From JBFXEO01 sp050180015 (lineage in GTDB: Bacteria > Bacteroidota > Bacteroidia > Bacteroidales > Tenuifilaceae), in assembly GCA_050180015.1 (NCBI GenBank), contig JBFXEO010000139.1, positions 1 through 7,992 on the forward strand: a DNA stretch of 7,992 nucleotides, written 5' to 3'. Positions within the stretch are counted from its first letter, which is position 1; each line of letters starts with the position of its first letter. A model generated the notes under the pieces. It was not told the DNA's origin. It searched no databases and saw only the letters and a program-made list of their open reading frames with translations. Positions 1 through 7,981 of the stretch are shown piece after piece. The translations under genes and the position numbers were made by a program.

Positions 1-251
1 CAACCACGTCATTATATCCCACTAAATTCTACAATGGCACTACAAAATCATAATGAGGCCATTTCATATTTCTATGCAGGTTTTCATTATGGAAGCCTAA
101 CACTGCGCTGCTTAAAAATTGGATAATTCCAGAAACTCCAACATGGGCGCGTCATAATGACCTAGAATTAACTCGCCGTGTGTCATTGTGGCACAACCAT
201 GTAAATGGCAACCCGTTTGATGTATTCAGAATCGTTATAAAATATCAATAT
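1..251 (+). other. Upstream region with two overlapping open frames, possible gene remnant
   Basis: No intact gene is recognisable here. One frame is open from the window edge to a TAA at 124-126 (41 codons, containing NHNEAISYFYAGFHYGSLTL). A second frame, that of clpB, is open from 57 up to the clpB ATG and encodes segments such as WIIPETPTWARHNDLELT and SLWHNHVNGNPFD. Both frames read through the A-run at 114-118 (LKIG-stop in the first, LLKNWIIPE in the second), so a single-base change there would join them. This could be the 3' end of a decayed gene whose own stop has been lost, or chance open frames. I do not recognise the peptide. I see no convincing Bacteroidota -33/-7 promoter (TTTG / TAnnTTTG) for clpB and no terminator-like hairpin. 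Confidence 0.3.
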
Positions 252-2840
252 ATGAATCTGAATAATTTCACGATCAAATCACAGGAAGCCATTCAAAAAG
301 CTTTCGAAATTGCACAGGGATACGGTCATCAGGCCATTGAACCTGCACATATCTTAAAGGGTGTTTTAGATCAATCCGACAATATCACAGGATTCTTACT
401 CCGAAAACTGGGTACTAATCCCTCTACATTCGAAACAGTGCTGAACCGAATACTCGATTCGTACCCAAAGGTCTCGGGGAGCGAACAGTACCTTAGTACA
501 GCATCAAGCAAAGCATTGCAAAAGGCAACGGAATATAGCAAAAGCATGGGCGATCAATTTGTTTCCACTGAGCATATTTTGCTGGGATTAATTAACGGTG
601 GCGATCAGGTTGGGCAAATGATGAAGGATGCCGGCATAACCGAAAAGGAAATGAAGCTGGCAATTAATGAGCTACGTAAGGGTGCCAAAGTCGATTCCCA
701 AACGGCCGAAGATACCTACAACGCGCTAAATCGGTTTGCAATTAATTTAAACGAGATGGCCCGAAACGGTAAACTTGACCCCGTTATTGGCCGCGACGAT
801 GAGATTAGGCGTGTTCTGCAAATACTTTCGCGTAGAACAAAGAATAACCCCATACTAATAGGAGAACCGGGTGTCGGTAAAACGGCCATCGCCGAGGGAA
901 TAGCCCATCGTATTGTAAATGGCGATGTCCCTGAAAACCTTAAAACCAAACAGCTTTTTTCGCTCGATATGGGAGCGTTGGTTGCCGGAGCCAAGTACAA
1001 AGGGGAATTCGAGGAGCGATTAAAATCCGTGGTAAACGAGGTAATCACTTCCGATGGTGAGATAATTCTGTTTATCGATGAAATCCATACTTTGGTTGGT
1101 GCCGGAAAAAGTGAAGGCGCAATGGATGCCGCCAACATTTTAAAACCTGCATTGGCACGGGGCGAACTACGGGCCATTGGTGCAACAACATTCAACGAGT
1201 ACCAAAAATATTTCGAAAAAGACAAGGCACTTGAGCGTAGGTTCCAAAGCATTGTGGTTGACGAACCACAGCCGATGGATGCCATATCGATACTCCGTGG
1301 TTTGAAGGAACGTTATGAGAGCCATCACAAAGTGAGAATTAAGGATGAGGCAATTATTGCCGCGGTGGAGTTTTCCAACCGGTATATCACCAATCGATTC
1401 TTACCCGACAAGGCAATTGACCTGATTGATGAGGCTGCCGCTAAACTTAGACTGGAAATGAACTCGGTTCCCGAAGATATCGATGAGATTGAACGTAAAG
1501 TCAAACAGCTGGAGATTGAACGCGAAGCTATTAAGCGCGAGGGGGACAAGCTAAAGCTCGACGAATTGTCAAGGGAAATTGCCGAGCTGAACGAGGAAAG
1601 AACCAAGTTAAGGGCAAAATGGCAAAACGAAAAGAATATCATTGATAGTATTCAAAAAGATAAGCAGAATATTGAACAATTCCGCTTTGAAGCCGAAGAG
1701 GCCGAACGAAGAGGCGATTACGGGAAAGTTGCCGAAATCCGATACGGAAAAATTAAGGAAGCCGAAGCAAGTATCGAAAAACTGATGACCGATCTTAAAG
1801 CCGTTCAGTCTAGCTATGCCCTGATAAAGGAGGAAGTTGATGCCGAAGATATTGCAGAGGTTGTTTCACGTTGGACAGGCGTACCCGTAAACAGAATGCT
1901 GCAAAGCGAAAGGGAAAAACTCCTCTCGCTGGAACAGGAGTTGCATAAACGAGTAGTAGGGCAGGATGAGGCCATCGCAGCAGTTTCCGATGCGGTTCGT
2001 AGAAGCCGTGCCGGCCTGCAGGATACCAAACGGCCAATTGGATCGTTCATATTCCTGGGAACAACAGGTGTGGGAAAAACGGAACTTGCCAAAGCGCTGG
2101 CGGAATTCCTTTTCAACGATGAAAACCTGATGACCCGAATTGATATGAGCGAATACCAGGAGCGCCATTCCGTATCGCGGTTGGTAGGAGCGCCCCCCGG
2201 GTATGTGGGTTACGATGAAGGTGGTCAGCTAACTGAGGCGGTAAGGCATAAACCTTACTCGGTTGTGCTGCTCGACGAGATTGAAAAAGCACATCCCGAT
2301 GTTTTCAACATCCTGTTACAGGTTCTGGAAGATGGCAGGTTAACCGATAACAAGGGGCGCACGGTCGATTTCAGGAACACCATCATCATTATGACATCCA
2401 ATATAGGTTCGCACATCATTCAGGAAAACTACTCGGCAATTAGCGGTAAAAATTCCGATGAGATTCTTGAACGAACTAAACTACAGGTAATGGAATTGCT
2501 GAAACAAACCATTCGTCCTGAGTTTATCAACAGAATTGACGATATTATAATGTTTACGCCGCTTAACCGCGATCAAATCAAACAGATTGTGCTAATGCAG
2601 TTCAGCCACATTAAGGATAGGCTCTCGCAAAGCGACATCAGTATTGAGATAACCGATAGTGCCGTTGATTGGATTACCAGTACCGGATTTGATCCGACTT
2701 ACGGGGCTAGGCCAATTAAACGTTTAATGCAGAAGACCATTCTTAACGAGCTTTCAAAGCAAATACTTGCCGGAGAAGTTGATAAGGGAAAAACAATAGC
2801 TATTGATTATTTCGGAGAAGATACTTTAGTGTTTCGTTGA
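252..2840 (+). CDS. clpB: ATP-dependent chaperone ClpB (Hsp100 disaggregase)
   Basis: ClpB is a cytosolic hexameric AAA+ machine. With DnaK/DnaJ/GrpE it threads aggregated proteins through its central pore and so restores them after heat stress. The 862-residue product has the usual family length and all expected parts: a Clp N-domain (about 1-145), NBD1 with Walker A GEPGVGKT (204-211), pore loop KYKGE around Tyr249, Walker B FIDEIH with Glu277 and arginine fingers Arg329/Arg330, the coiled-coil middle domain (about 395-525), then NBD2 with Walker A GTTGVGKT (603-610), pore loop GYVGY around Tyr651, Walker B LLDEIEKAH with Glu676, and sensor-2 GARPIKR with Arg820. The middle domain separates ClpB from ClpA and ClpC. 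The ATG at 252 is chosen because the family N-terminus (MNLNNFTIKSQEAI) begins there. The frame is open further upstream, but those 24 or more extra residues do not look like ClpB. The gene appears monocistronic, with a strong terminator behind it. No heat-shock operator is evident. Confidence 0.97.
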   Translation: MNLNNFTIKSQEAIQKAFEIAQGYGHQAIEPAHILKGVLDQSDNITGFLLRKLGTNPSTFETVLNRILDSYPKVSGSEQYLSTASSKALQKATEYSKSMGDQFVSTEHILLGLINGGDQVGQMMKDAGITEKEMKLAINELRKGAKVDSQTAEDTYNALNRFAINLNEMARNGKLDPVIGRDDEIRRVLQILSRRTKNNPILIGEPGVGKTAIAEGIAHRIVNGDVPENLKTKQLFSLDMGALVAGAKYKGEFEERLKSVVNEVITSDGEIILFIDEIHTLVGAGKSEGAMDAANILKPALARGELRAIGATTFNEYQKYFEKDKALERRFQSIVVDEPQPMDAISILRGLKERYESHHKVRIKDEAIIAAVEFSNRYITNRFLPDKAIDLIDEAAAKLRLEMNSVPEDIDEIERKVKQLEIEREAIKREGDKLKLDELSREIAELNEERTKLRAKWQNEKNIIDSIQKDKQNIEQFRFEAEEAERRGDYGKVAEIRYGKIKEAEASIEKLMTDLKAVQSSYALIKEEVDAEDIAEVVSRWTGVPVNRMLQSEREKLLSLEQELHKRVVGQDEAIAAVSDAVRRSRAGLQDTKRPIGSFIFLGTTGVGKTELAKALAEFLFNDENLMTRIDMSEYQERHSVSRLVGAPPGYVGYDEGGQLTEAVRHKPYSVVLLDEIEKAHPDVFNILLQVLEDGRLTDNKGRTVDFRNTIIIMTSNIGSHIIQENYSAISGKNSDEILERTKLQVMELLKQTIRPEFINRIDDIIMFTPLNRDQIKQIVLMQFSHIKDRLSQSDISIEITDSAVDWITSTGFDPTYGARPIKRLMQKTILNELSKQILAGEVDKGKTIAIDYFGEDTLVFR

Positions 2841-2874
2841 TGGTTAATGGCTGAAAAACTGTGAGTAAAGAAAC

Positions 2875-2914
2875 AAGGGATGACAATTCCAAAATTGTCA
2901 TCCCTTTTATTTTT
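2875..2914 (+). terminator. Intrinsic terminator of clpB
   Basis: A perfect 14-bp inverted repeat (AAGGGATGACAATT at 2875-2888, complement at 2893-2906) encloses the 4-base loop CCAA and runs into the T-rich tract TTTTATTTTT. It begins 34 bases after the clpB stop. It should end clpB transcription and insulate the helicase gene. The other strand is also fairly T-rich after the stem (CTTGTTTCTTTAC), so it may work in both directions. Confidence 0.93.
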
Positions 2915-2950
2915 GGTAGCATTTAAACAAACACGCCATTCTCAATAAAC

Positions 2951-3009
2951 AGCTGACAACTATCAGCTAAAAAGACTATCTTTATTGATCGTGAGAAAAT
3001 AGCTGACAA
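2951..3009 (+). repeat. AGCTGA half-site cluster before the helicase start
   Basis: An inverted repeat AGCTGA-N6-TCAGCT lies at 2951-2968. A direct copy of its left arm, extended to AGCTGACAA, recurs at 3001-3009, touching the ATG at 3010; the two AGCTGACAA copies are exactly 50 bases apart. TCAGCTA at 2963-2969 is also the exact complement of TAGCTGA at 3000-3006, so the middle arm could pair either upstream (6 bp) or downstream over the start region (7 bp). A weak -7-like element TATCTTTA at 2977-2984 lies between them, with no clear -33 TTTG. If that is the promoter, the inverted repeat sits where an operator could. The repeats are seen; any regulatory role is inferred. Confidence 0.35.
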
Positions 3010-6000
3010 ATGAGCAAACTCGTTGTATATAAAGCATCTGCCGGTTCAGGAAAAACTTTTAGGTTGGCTGCCGAATACATTAAAATGGTGGCGACCAATC
3101 CACTTGCCTATAGAAAAATACTTGCAGTTACTTTTACCAACAAGGCCACCGCCGAAATGAAAGAGCGAATTCTGTTGGAACTATTCAAATTATCGAATGG
3201 AACAGAATCGGCAATGCAGGACTTGCTGGTAAACGAAACGGGCTTATCGTTAAACACCTTAAGGCAAAATGCCAAGGAAGCCCTATCCAACATACTCCAC
3301 GACTACTCAATGTTTAGCGTTAGCACCATCGACAGCTTTGTGCAGCGGGTAATCCAAAATTTACTTTGGGAAATTGGATTCCACGGAAACAGTGAGCTCC
3401 GATTGGAGTATGGGTTAATTGTAGAAAGGGCTGTTGACCGTTTGCTCGATAGTAGTGCCAACAATGTGGAGCTTTTTGACCGCTTCCAGAGGTTGATGTA
3501 TGAGCAAATGGAGGAGGATAAGAGTCCTGATATTCGTAAGATGCTCATTAAGCTGGGGCTACAACTATACTCAGAACAGTTCCGGTTGCTGGGTAAGGAG
3601 CAAATGGAGCTGATGGCAAGCAAAGAGCTGATCGATGCCGTTGCGGGGTACTCTGGGGCTAAGATTGAGGAAATTGCAGGGGGGATCAATTCAAGAGGGT
3701 TGATGCTGATAGACGAAATTGCTGACAACGGGTTCAACCCCGATGATTTTTCTTACGGCATGTCGGGTGTTTACGGCTCTATTGTGAAAGCATCCCGGTT
3801 TCGCGCTTACGATGAAATCTTTGAAATAGGGAAAAGAACCCTCAGCGCCCTCGAAGTTGTTAGCGGCGATAGCTGGATTACCCGTGACTTTGAAAGAAAA
3901 AATCCCACACGCGCTGGCCAGCTAAAAGGATTGATAGAATCAAGGTTCCACGATCAACTTTTTGGAATAGTTCAATTCATTGAGGATAACCAATCGGAGT
4001 ATTATACCGCGCTATCGGTTAGTAAGAATTTGGATACGCTTATTGTTTTCAACGATATTCGCGAAAAAATCAGGGAAATACTTGTCGAGGAAAATGCCAT
4101 GATTTTGGCCGATAGCGGCCCGCTTCTCCGGGAATTCATCAAAGGGAACGATGCCCCGTTTGTTTACGAAAAAATTGGAACCCGTTACGATTGCTATATG
4201 CTGGATGAGTTTCAGGATACATCGGTGATTCAGTGGCATAACTTTAAGCCGTTAATTGGCAGTAGCTTATCGCAGGATGAGTTTAGCATGGTGGTAGGCG
4301 ACGTTAAACAGGCCATTTACCGCTGGCGTAACAGCGATTGGCGAATTCTTGCCAACCAAATTGACGGTGATTTTGCCGTTGATGTGCGCAACTTGCTGAA
4401 GAATCATCGGAGCAGGTTTCACATTGTACAATTCAACAATAGCTTTTTTTCAAAAGCATCGGAGCTTCTGGTTGATTGGACCAAAAATATTTGTGGTAGT
4501 AACGTTTCGGAAGAGTTACTATCATTGGCTGCAAAGGCTTACGAAAACCCAGCACAGGAATGTGCCCTTGGGAATAGCAGCGATGGATTTGTTGAGTTTA
4601 CCCATTTTACATCCAATGATAGTAATGTTGAGGATGAACTTTTGTACCAAAAGTTTGAAAAATTAGTTCCCGATTTGGTGAGGCGGGGATACCGTACCGG
4701 CGATATTGCCATATTGGTAAGGAAGAAGGAGGAGGGCAAGCGTATTGCCAGCATCCTGCTATCGCTTAAGAATAAACATCCCGAGCAAGCCCAACTTTTT
4801 AATGTTGTAAGCCAGGATGCGCTGCGGCTAAACGCATCGCACGCTGTGCAGCTTTGCATTGCCGCCATGAGGTTAATACTAAACTCGGCCGATAGCCTGG
4901 CTGCTGGAATTCTATCAAAGGAAATTATGGTATTGGGAGAGCAGCCCATCGACTGGGAGTTTACCTTTCTGCGATTTAGTATTGATGCTGAAAAGCAATG
5001 GCTGGCCAGCTTAACGAATTTACCGCTGGTTGCTGCATTTGAATCCATTCTTAAACGTTACAACCTACAAAATTTATCGAGGGAGTTACCGTACCTTGCC
5101 CTGCTACAGGAGCAAATTATGGAGATAACAAAGACCGGGGCCATAGCGCTGTCCTACTTTTTGGAATGGTGGGATAGCAAGGGTTCTGGCCTCACATTGT
5201 CGATGCCGGAGTCGGGCGATGCCATCAACATTATGACAATCCATAAATCAAAAGGGCTCCAATTTCCCATTGTAATTGTACCCTATGCCAGTATAGATCT
5301 GTTTAGGCAGGATACCTGGAAGTTACTTTGGCTAAGCACGGCAAAATCACCATACTCAAAGTACCCCCTATACCCAATATCATACGCAAAATATCTTTCT
5401 AAAAGCGAATTTAAGGCCGATTACCTGGAAGAAAAGGTACAAACAATGGTGGATAATCTGAATCTGCTCTATGTTGCATTTACTCGTCCGGAGGACGAGT
5501 TGTACGCATTTACAAGCTCCCTGAAGGTGAACGATGAAACCAGAACAACGGCCGATATTATTCTACCAATTTTGGCGCAAATGGATGCCAACATTAATGA
5601 TTTTGATGATAAGGAGCTATCGGTACATATCAGGGAGTATAGCTTTGGAAAATCAGCGGGTCTGGTTGCTCCCAAATCTTTAAAAAACGAAGGAGAAGCA
5701 ACCGTTTGGATGCTCAACAGTTATTCTGTCAGCGATGAGTTGCCCAGAGTTGCCCGGCAGCTGGAAGCCGTTGAGTTTTTTAGGGATTCTCCATCGCCAG
5801 TCGTTGCCGGTATTGAGCATGGTAAGCTGATGCATAGGCTATTCTCGTTGATAGGTACAGCCACTGACGTGGACAATGCCCTGCAAACACTTCAGGCAGA
5901 AGGGCTAATTCCGGCAAGTCAGGCTGGTACACTCCACGGGTATATAATGCAGCTGCTTGGTGCACAGCCCTTTTCCGATTGGTTTTCAGGACGCTGGGCC

Positions 6001-6234
6001 GTACGAAACGAATGCGAAATACTAACCGGGAATTCAGCCATTTTCCGTCCGGATAGAGTGATGATGCTGGACGGCCAAGCAATTGTACTCGATTACAAGT
6101 TTGGCGAGCAGCTGCCAGCCCATCGGGTGCAGGTAAAGAACTACATCCAGCTTATCAAAAACATGGGATACTCCGGCGTACAGGGATACCTCTGGTATGT
6201 TGATAGCGGAATACTGCTTAATGCGTGCGGATAG
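3010..6234 (+). CDS. UvrD/RecB-type helicase with PD-(D/E)XK nuclease domain (AddA-like)
   Basis: This looks like the helicase-nuclease subunit of an AddAB/RecBCD-type enzyme, which unwinds and resects double-strand DNA ends for recombinational repair. The 1074-residue product carries a full superfamily 1A set: motif I KASAGSGKT (8-16), Ia VTFTNKATAEMKERI (40-54), II DEFQDTS (399-405), III VGDVKQAIYRWR (429-440), IV NHRS (465-468), V TIHKSKGLQFP (743-753) and VI LLYVAFTRPEDEL (819-831). The C-terminal nuclease signature is complete: His942 in GKLMH, Asp1015 in RPDRV, Asp1028 and Lys1030 in LDYKFG, then Gln1041-Tyr1045 (QVKNY). The protein is somewhat shorter than Firmicutes AddA (about 1200 residues). 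The ATG at 3010 is well placed because motif I normally lies within 10-15 residues of the N-terminus; the ribosome site is weak and A-rich. No addB-like partner is adjacent. It could be annotated only as a UvrD-helicase domain protein; the domain calls are firm, the AddA role is inference. Confidence 0.94.
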   Translation: MSKLVVYKASAGSGKTFRLAAEYIKMVATNPLAYRKILAVTFTNKATAEMKERILLELFKLSNGTESAMQDLLVNETGLSLNTLRQNAKEALSNILHDYSMFSVSTIDSFVQRVIQNLLWEIGFHGNSELRLEYGLIVERAVDRLLDSSANNVELFDRFQRLMYEQMEEDKSPDIRKMLIKLGLQLYSEQFRLLGKEQMELMASKELIDAVAGYSGAKIEEIAGGINSRGLMLIDEIADNGFNPDDFSYGMSGVYGSIVKASRFRAYDEIFEIGKRTLSALEVVSGDSWITRDFERKNPTRAGQLKGLIESRFHDQLFGIVQFIEDNQSEYYTALSVSKNLDTLIVFNDIREKIREILVEENAMILADSGPLLREFIKGNDAPFVYEKIGTRYDCYMLDEFQDTSVIQWHNFKPLIGSSLSQDEFSMVVGDVKQAIYRWRNSDWRILANQIDGDFAVDVRNLLKNHRSRFHIVQFNNSFFSKASELLVDWTKNICGSNVSEELLSLAAKAYENPAQECALGNSSDGFVEFTHFTSNDSNVEDELLYQKFEKLVPDLVRRGYRTGDIAILVRKKEEGKRIASILLSLKNKHPEQAQLFNVVSQDALRLNASHAVQLCIAAMRLILNSADSLAAGILSKEIMVLGEQPIDWEFTFLRFSIDAEKQWLASLTNLPLVAAFESILKRYNLQNLSRELPYLALLQEQIMEITKTGAIALSYFLEWWDSKGSGLTLSMPESGDAINIMTIHKSKGLQFPIVIVPYASIDLFRQDTWKLLWLSTAKSPYSKYPLYPISYAKYLSKSEFKADYLEEKVQTMVDNLNLLYVAFTRPEDELYAFTSSLKVNDETRTTADIILPILAQMDANINDFDDKELSVHIREYSFGKSAGLVAPKSLKNEGEATVWMLNSYSVSDELPRVARQLEAVEFFRDSPSPVVAGIEHGKLMHRLFSLIGTATDVDNALQTLQAEGLIPASQAGTLHGYIMQLLGAQPFSDWFSGRWAVRNECEILTGNSAIFRPDRVMMLDGQAIVLDYKFGEQLPAHRVQVKNYIQLIKNMGYSGVQGYLWYVDSGILLNACG

Positions 6235-6344
6235 GAAGGCCTATCAATATCAACAGTTAAACCTAATGAACAAAATCGGTATCCAATCCATAATTTTCTT
6301 TAACTTCGACAAAATTATTGTCAAACAAAATTTTAACCCACATC

Positions 6345-7730
6345 ATGAGGAAATATTTCTTATTGCTGATGATTCCAATTCTTGCATCGTGCGGTGCAAA
6401 GGGGCCAAAGGAAGCTATATTGGCCGGTAAGTTTTTTAACTCGGAAGATACCGTAGTTTACGTTGCCAGTAAGGGAGCTGCCGATACCGTTTATCTGGAT
6501 AAAAATGGTGAATTTAAATTCAAGGTTATGCTTGATAAGCCCCAGCTGTTTAGCTTGAATATTTCCAGAACCCAGACGTTGGCTTACCTTGCTCCGGGCG
6601 ATAGCAGCTATGTTGAGTTTGATGTAACCGCCCAATCCGATGGGCCTGCTTTTTCAGCCGATTGCAGGGTTGCAAATACGAATATCTTTAAAAGCAATAT
6701 GGCTTTCAGAGATATAATGGGTAATTGGCGTGAAATTTTTGGATTGAATGCCGAGCAATTCGACAGGAAAATAGATTCCATCCAGCAAATTTTAAGTACA
6801 CTAGCAGGCTCTATTAAAGGAGAGTCCAAAAGTATGGTAGAGCTGGAAAAAGCTAGGGTAAAGTATGCAATTCTTAACCTGAAAATTAACTACCCCGACT
6901 ACTTTGCCTATTTAAACGACCAGGAGGTTAACCCCGATAGTATTGATTACTCCTACCTCGACGGTGTTGATATTAATAATGCCGATCACCTTATGTTCGA
7001 CGACTATTTAAATATTATAAATACCTATGTGCAATCCAAATTCAATAAAATGCTGGACTATAAAGAAATTTCTAAAGAGCCGGCGAAGGATCGCTTACCA
7101 TGGGAGTTTATGGCAATAGATAGTTTAGTTGACAACCAAACAGTACGCGATTACCTCAAAATGAACAGAATGATGGAAGATTTGGATTACGGTAACTTTT
7201 ATGAATTGGATGGCGTAGTCCAGAAATATTTTGATGGTTGTCAAACTCTAAAGTATAAGGAAAAGGTTAGCTCAAAGTTCTGTACAAAAATGATTCTAGC
7301 TCCGGGGAAACCCGCCCCGGTATTCCGGTATTCCGATATAAACGGGAAGGAATATTCCCTTGAGGATTTCCGGGGAAATTTGGTTTATATTGATTTTTGG
7401 GCTACGTGGTGTGGCCCCTGCCGATATGAATTACCATACCTTAAAACTTTGGAAAAAGATTACCATAGCAAAAAGGTTGTTTTTGTAAGTATTTCCCTGG
7501 ACGACAACAAGTCTGCTTGGGAAAAAATGGTTAAGGAACAGGATATGAAAGGTGTTCAACTATACGGCGAAGGAGCTTGGAATTCATTTGTTGCCAAGAG
7601 TTATCAAATTCGGGGTATTCCAACCTTTTTCCTTATTGATGCCAATGGCAGCATACTAAAACCCAACGCACCACGTCCGTCGTCGGATGAGATACATTCA
7701 GTACTCGATGAAAATCTGTTGAAGTTATAG
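6345..7730 (+). CDS. TlpA-like thioredoxin-fold lipoprotein with DUF4369-like N-terminus
   Basis: A predicted envelope lipoprotein that probably acts as a thiol-disulfide oxidoreductase on periplasmic partners. The N-terminus MRKYFLLLMIPILASC is a lipoprotein signal with lipobox LASC and lipidation Cys16. The following GAKGPK lacks an inner-membrane Asp and an acidic surface-export tag, which suggests the periplasmic face of the outer membrane. Residues about 22-110 resemble DUF4369 (beta-rich, with YLDKNGEFKF), about 115-310 are mostly helical linker, and about 320-461 form an AhpC/TSA-TlpA domain with the redox motif WCGPC (355-359) and cis-proline Pro426 in RGIPTFFLID. The product is 461 residues. 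The ATG at 6345 is chosen over a TTG at 6318 because it places the signal peptide correctly. The 110-base gap from the helicase gene has no T-tailed hairpin, so read-through is possible; TAACTTCG at 6301-6308 is only a weak promoter candidate. The partner is unknown; many paralogues of this architecture occur in Bacteroidota. Confidence 0.92.
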   Translation: MRKYFLLLMIPILASCGAKGPKEAILAGKFFNSEDTVVYVASKGAADTVYLDKNGEFKFKVMLDKPQLFSLNISRTQTLAYLAPGDSSYVEFDVTAQSDGPAFSADCRVANTNIFKSNMAFRDIMGNWREIFGLNAEQFDRKIDSIQQILSTLAGSIKGESKSMVELEKARVKYAILNLKINYPDYFAYLNDQEVNPDSIDYSYLDGVDINNADHLMFDDYLNIINTYVQSKFNKMLDYKEISKEPAKDRLPWEFMAIDSLVDNQTVRDYLKMNRMMEDLDYGNFYELDGVVQKYFDGCQTLKYKEKVSSKFCTKMILAPGKPAPVFRYSDINGKEYSLEDFRGNLVYIDFWATWCGPCRYELPYLKTLEKDYHSKKVVFVSISLDDNKSAWEKMVKEQDMKGVQLYGEGAWNSFVAKSYQIRGIPTFFLIDANGSILKPNAPRPSSDEIHSVLDENLLKL

Positions 7731-7749
7731 CTATACTAAGGTTTTGTGG

Positions 7750-7775
7750 GCACGCATCGTTCTGGTGCGTGCTTT
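7750..7775 (+). terminator. Hairpin after the lipoprotein gene, probable terminator
   Basis: A 9-bp stem with one G-T pair (GCACGCATC at 7750-7758, partner at 7764-7772) and the 5-base loop GTTCT begins 20 bases after the lipoprotein stop. Only three T residues follow before AACC, so the U-tract is weak, although GGTT at 7740-7743 can pair with AACC at 7776-7779 to lengthen the structure. Its position favours a terminator. Alternatively it may be the hairpin of an IS200-like element end, because a transposase remnant starts about 45 bases downstream. Confidence 0.55.
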
Positions 7776-7817
7776 AACCACCTTCAAAGAAGATTTTACA
7801 AGCAACCTTGCCCAAAA

Positions 7818-7916
7818 ATGGCTATGAGCGGATATAAGAAGATATTGCATGAAATATATTATCATGTGTACCACATAATTTGGACATCGCAATATCGGTA
7901 TAGAGTACCCTGTTAG
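7818..7916 (+). pseudogene. IS200/IS605-family TnpA transposase, N-terminal remnant
   Basis: An open stretch with ATG at 7818 (or 7824) encodes about 30 residues containing YHVYHIIWTSQYRYRV, then stops at 7914-7916. This resembles the conserved N-terminus of IS200-type Y1 transposases, which typically begins near MS-x-YKK and continues YHxVWxxKYRYxVL. TnpA is a small (about 130-150 residue) HUH single-strand transposase. Here the HUH motif, the catalytic tyrosine and most of the fold are missing, and several further stops follow in frame (7920-7922, 7938-7940). An adjacent frame continues with LLDLGCK at about 7909-7932, consistent with a frameshift before a larger loss. The usual Lys in KYRY is Gln here. 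The family call rests on motif recall of a short segment, so confidence is moderate. Confidence 0.5.
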
Positions 7917-7950
7917 ACCTAGGATGCAAGTAAAGGATAAAAAGTGATCT

Positions 7951-7981
7951 GCTCGGGCTTTGCCTGGGTCTTTCTATTTTT
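7951..7981 (+). terminator. Terminator-like hairpin at the right edge
   Basis: GCTCGGGC at 7951-7958 can pair with GCCTGGGT at 7962-7969 around a TTT loop, giving 8 bp including three G-T pairs. A T-rich tract (TCTTTCTATTTTT) follows directly. The form is that of an intrinsic terminator on the + strand. No intact gene lies just upstream, so it may be a second terminator for the lipoprotein transcript, a relic of the insertion element, or a structured element end. The window stops too soon to decide. Confidence 0.45.

Noticed and set aside
91..162. A 24-codon minus-strand open frame (MTHGELILGHYDAPML at its start).
   Set aside because: Too short, no recognisable family, and in the same stretch as the equally open + strand frames; there is nothing to favour it.
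180..251. A 24-residue N-terminal extension of ClpB starting at GTG 180.
   Set aside because: ClpB proteins start at the MNLNNFT-like segment; the extension has no family resemblance and the ATG at 252 gives the normal length of 862 residues.
716..2168. Several minus-strand open frames of 75-189 codons inside clpB.
   Set aside because: They lie opposite strongly conserved clpB codons and are rich in Ser, Arg and Leu, as expected for antisense shadows; no domains are recognisable.
4443..4450. A run of seven T residues in the helicase gene as a possible programmed slippage site.
   Set aside because: The frame continues intact to all downstream motifs and no stimulatory structure or useful alternative frame product was evident.
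3108..6082. Minus-strand and alternate-frame open frames inside the helicase gene, up to 169 codons.
   Set aside because: The sense frame carries all helicase and nuclease motifs; these frames show no family features or plausible starts.
6230..6245. Hairpin GATAGG-AAGG-CCTATC overlapping the helicase stop codon.
   Set aside because: Only 6 bp and followed by AATATCAAC with no T-tract, so it does not look like a terminator.
6197..6430. A 77-codon + strand open frame bridging the helicase end and the lipoprotein start.
   Set aside because: It overlaps both genes in another frame, has low-complexity content and no recognisable domain, and the signal peptide of the lipoprotein gene accounts for its 3' part.
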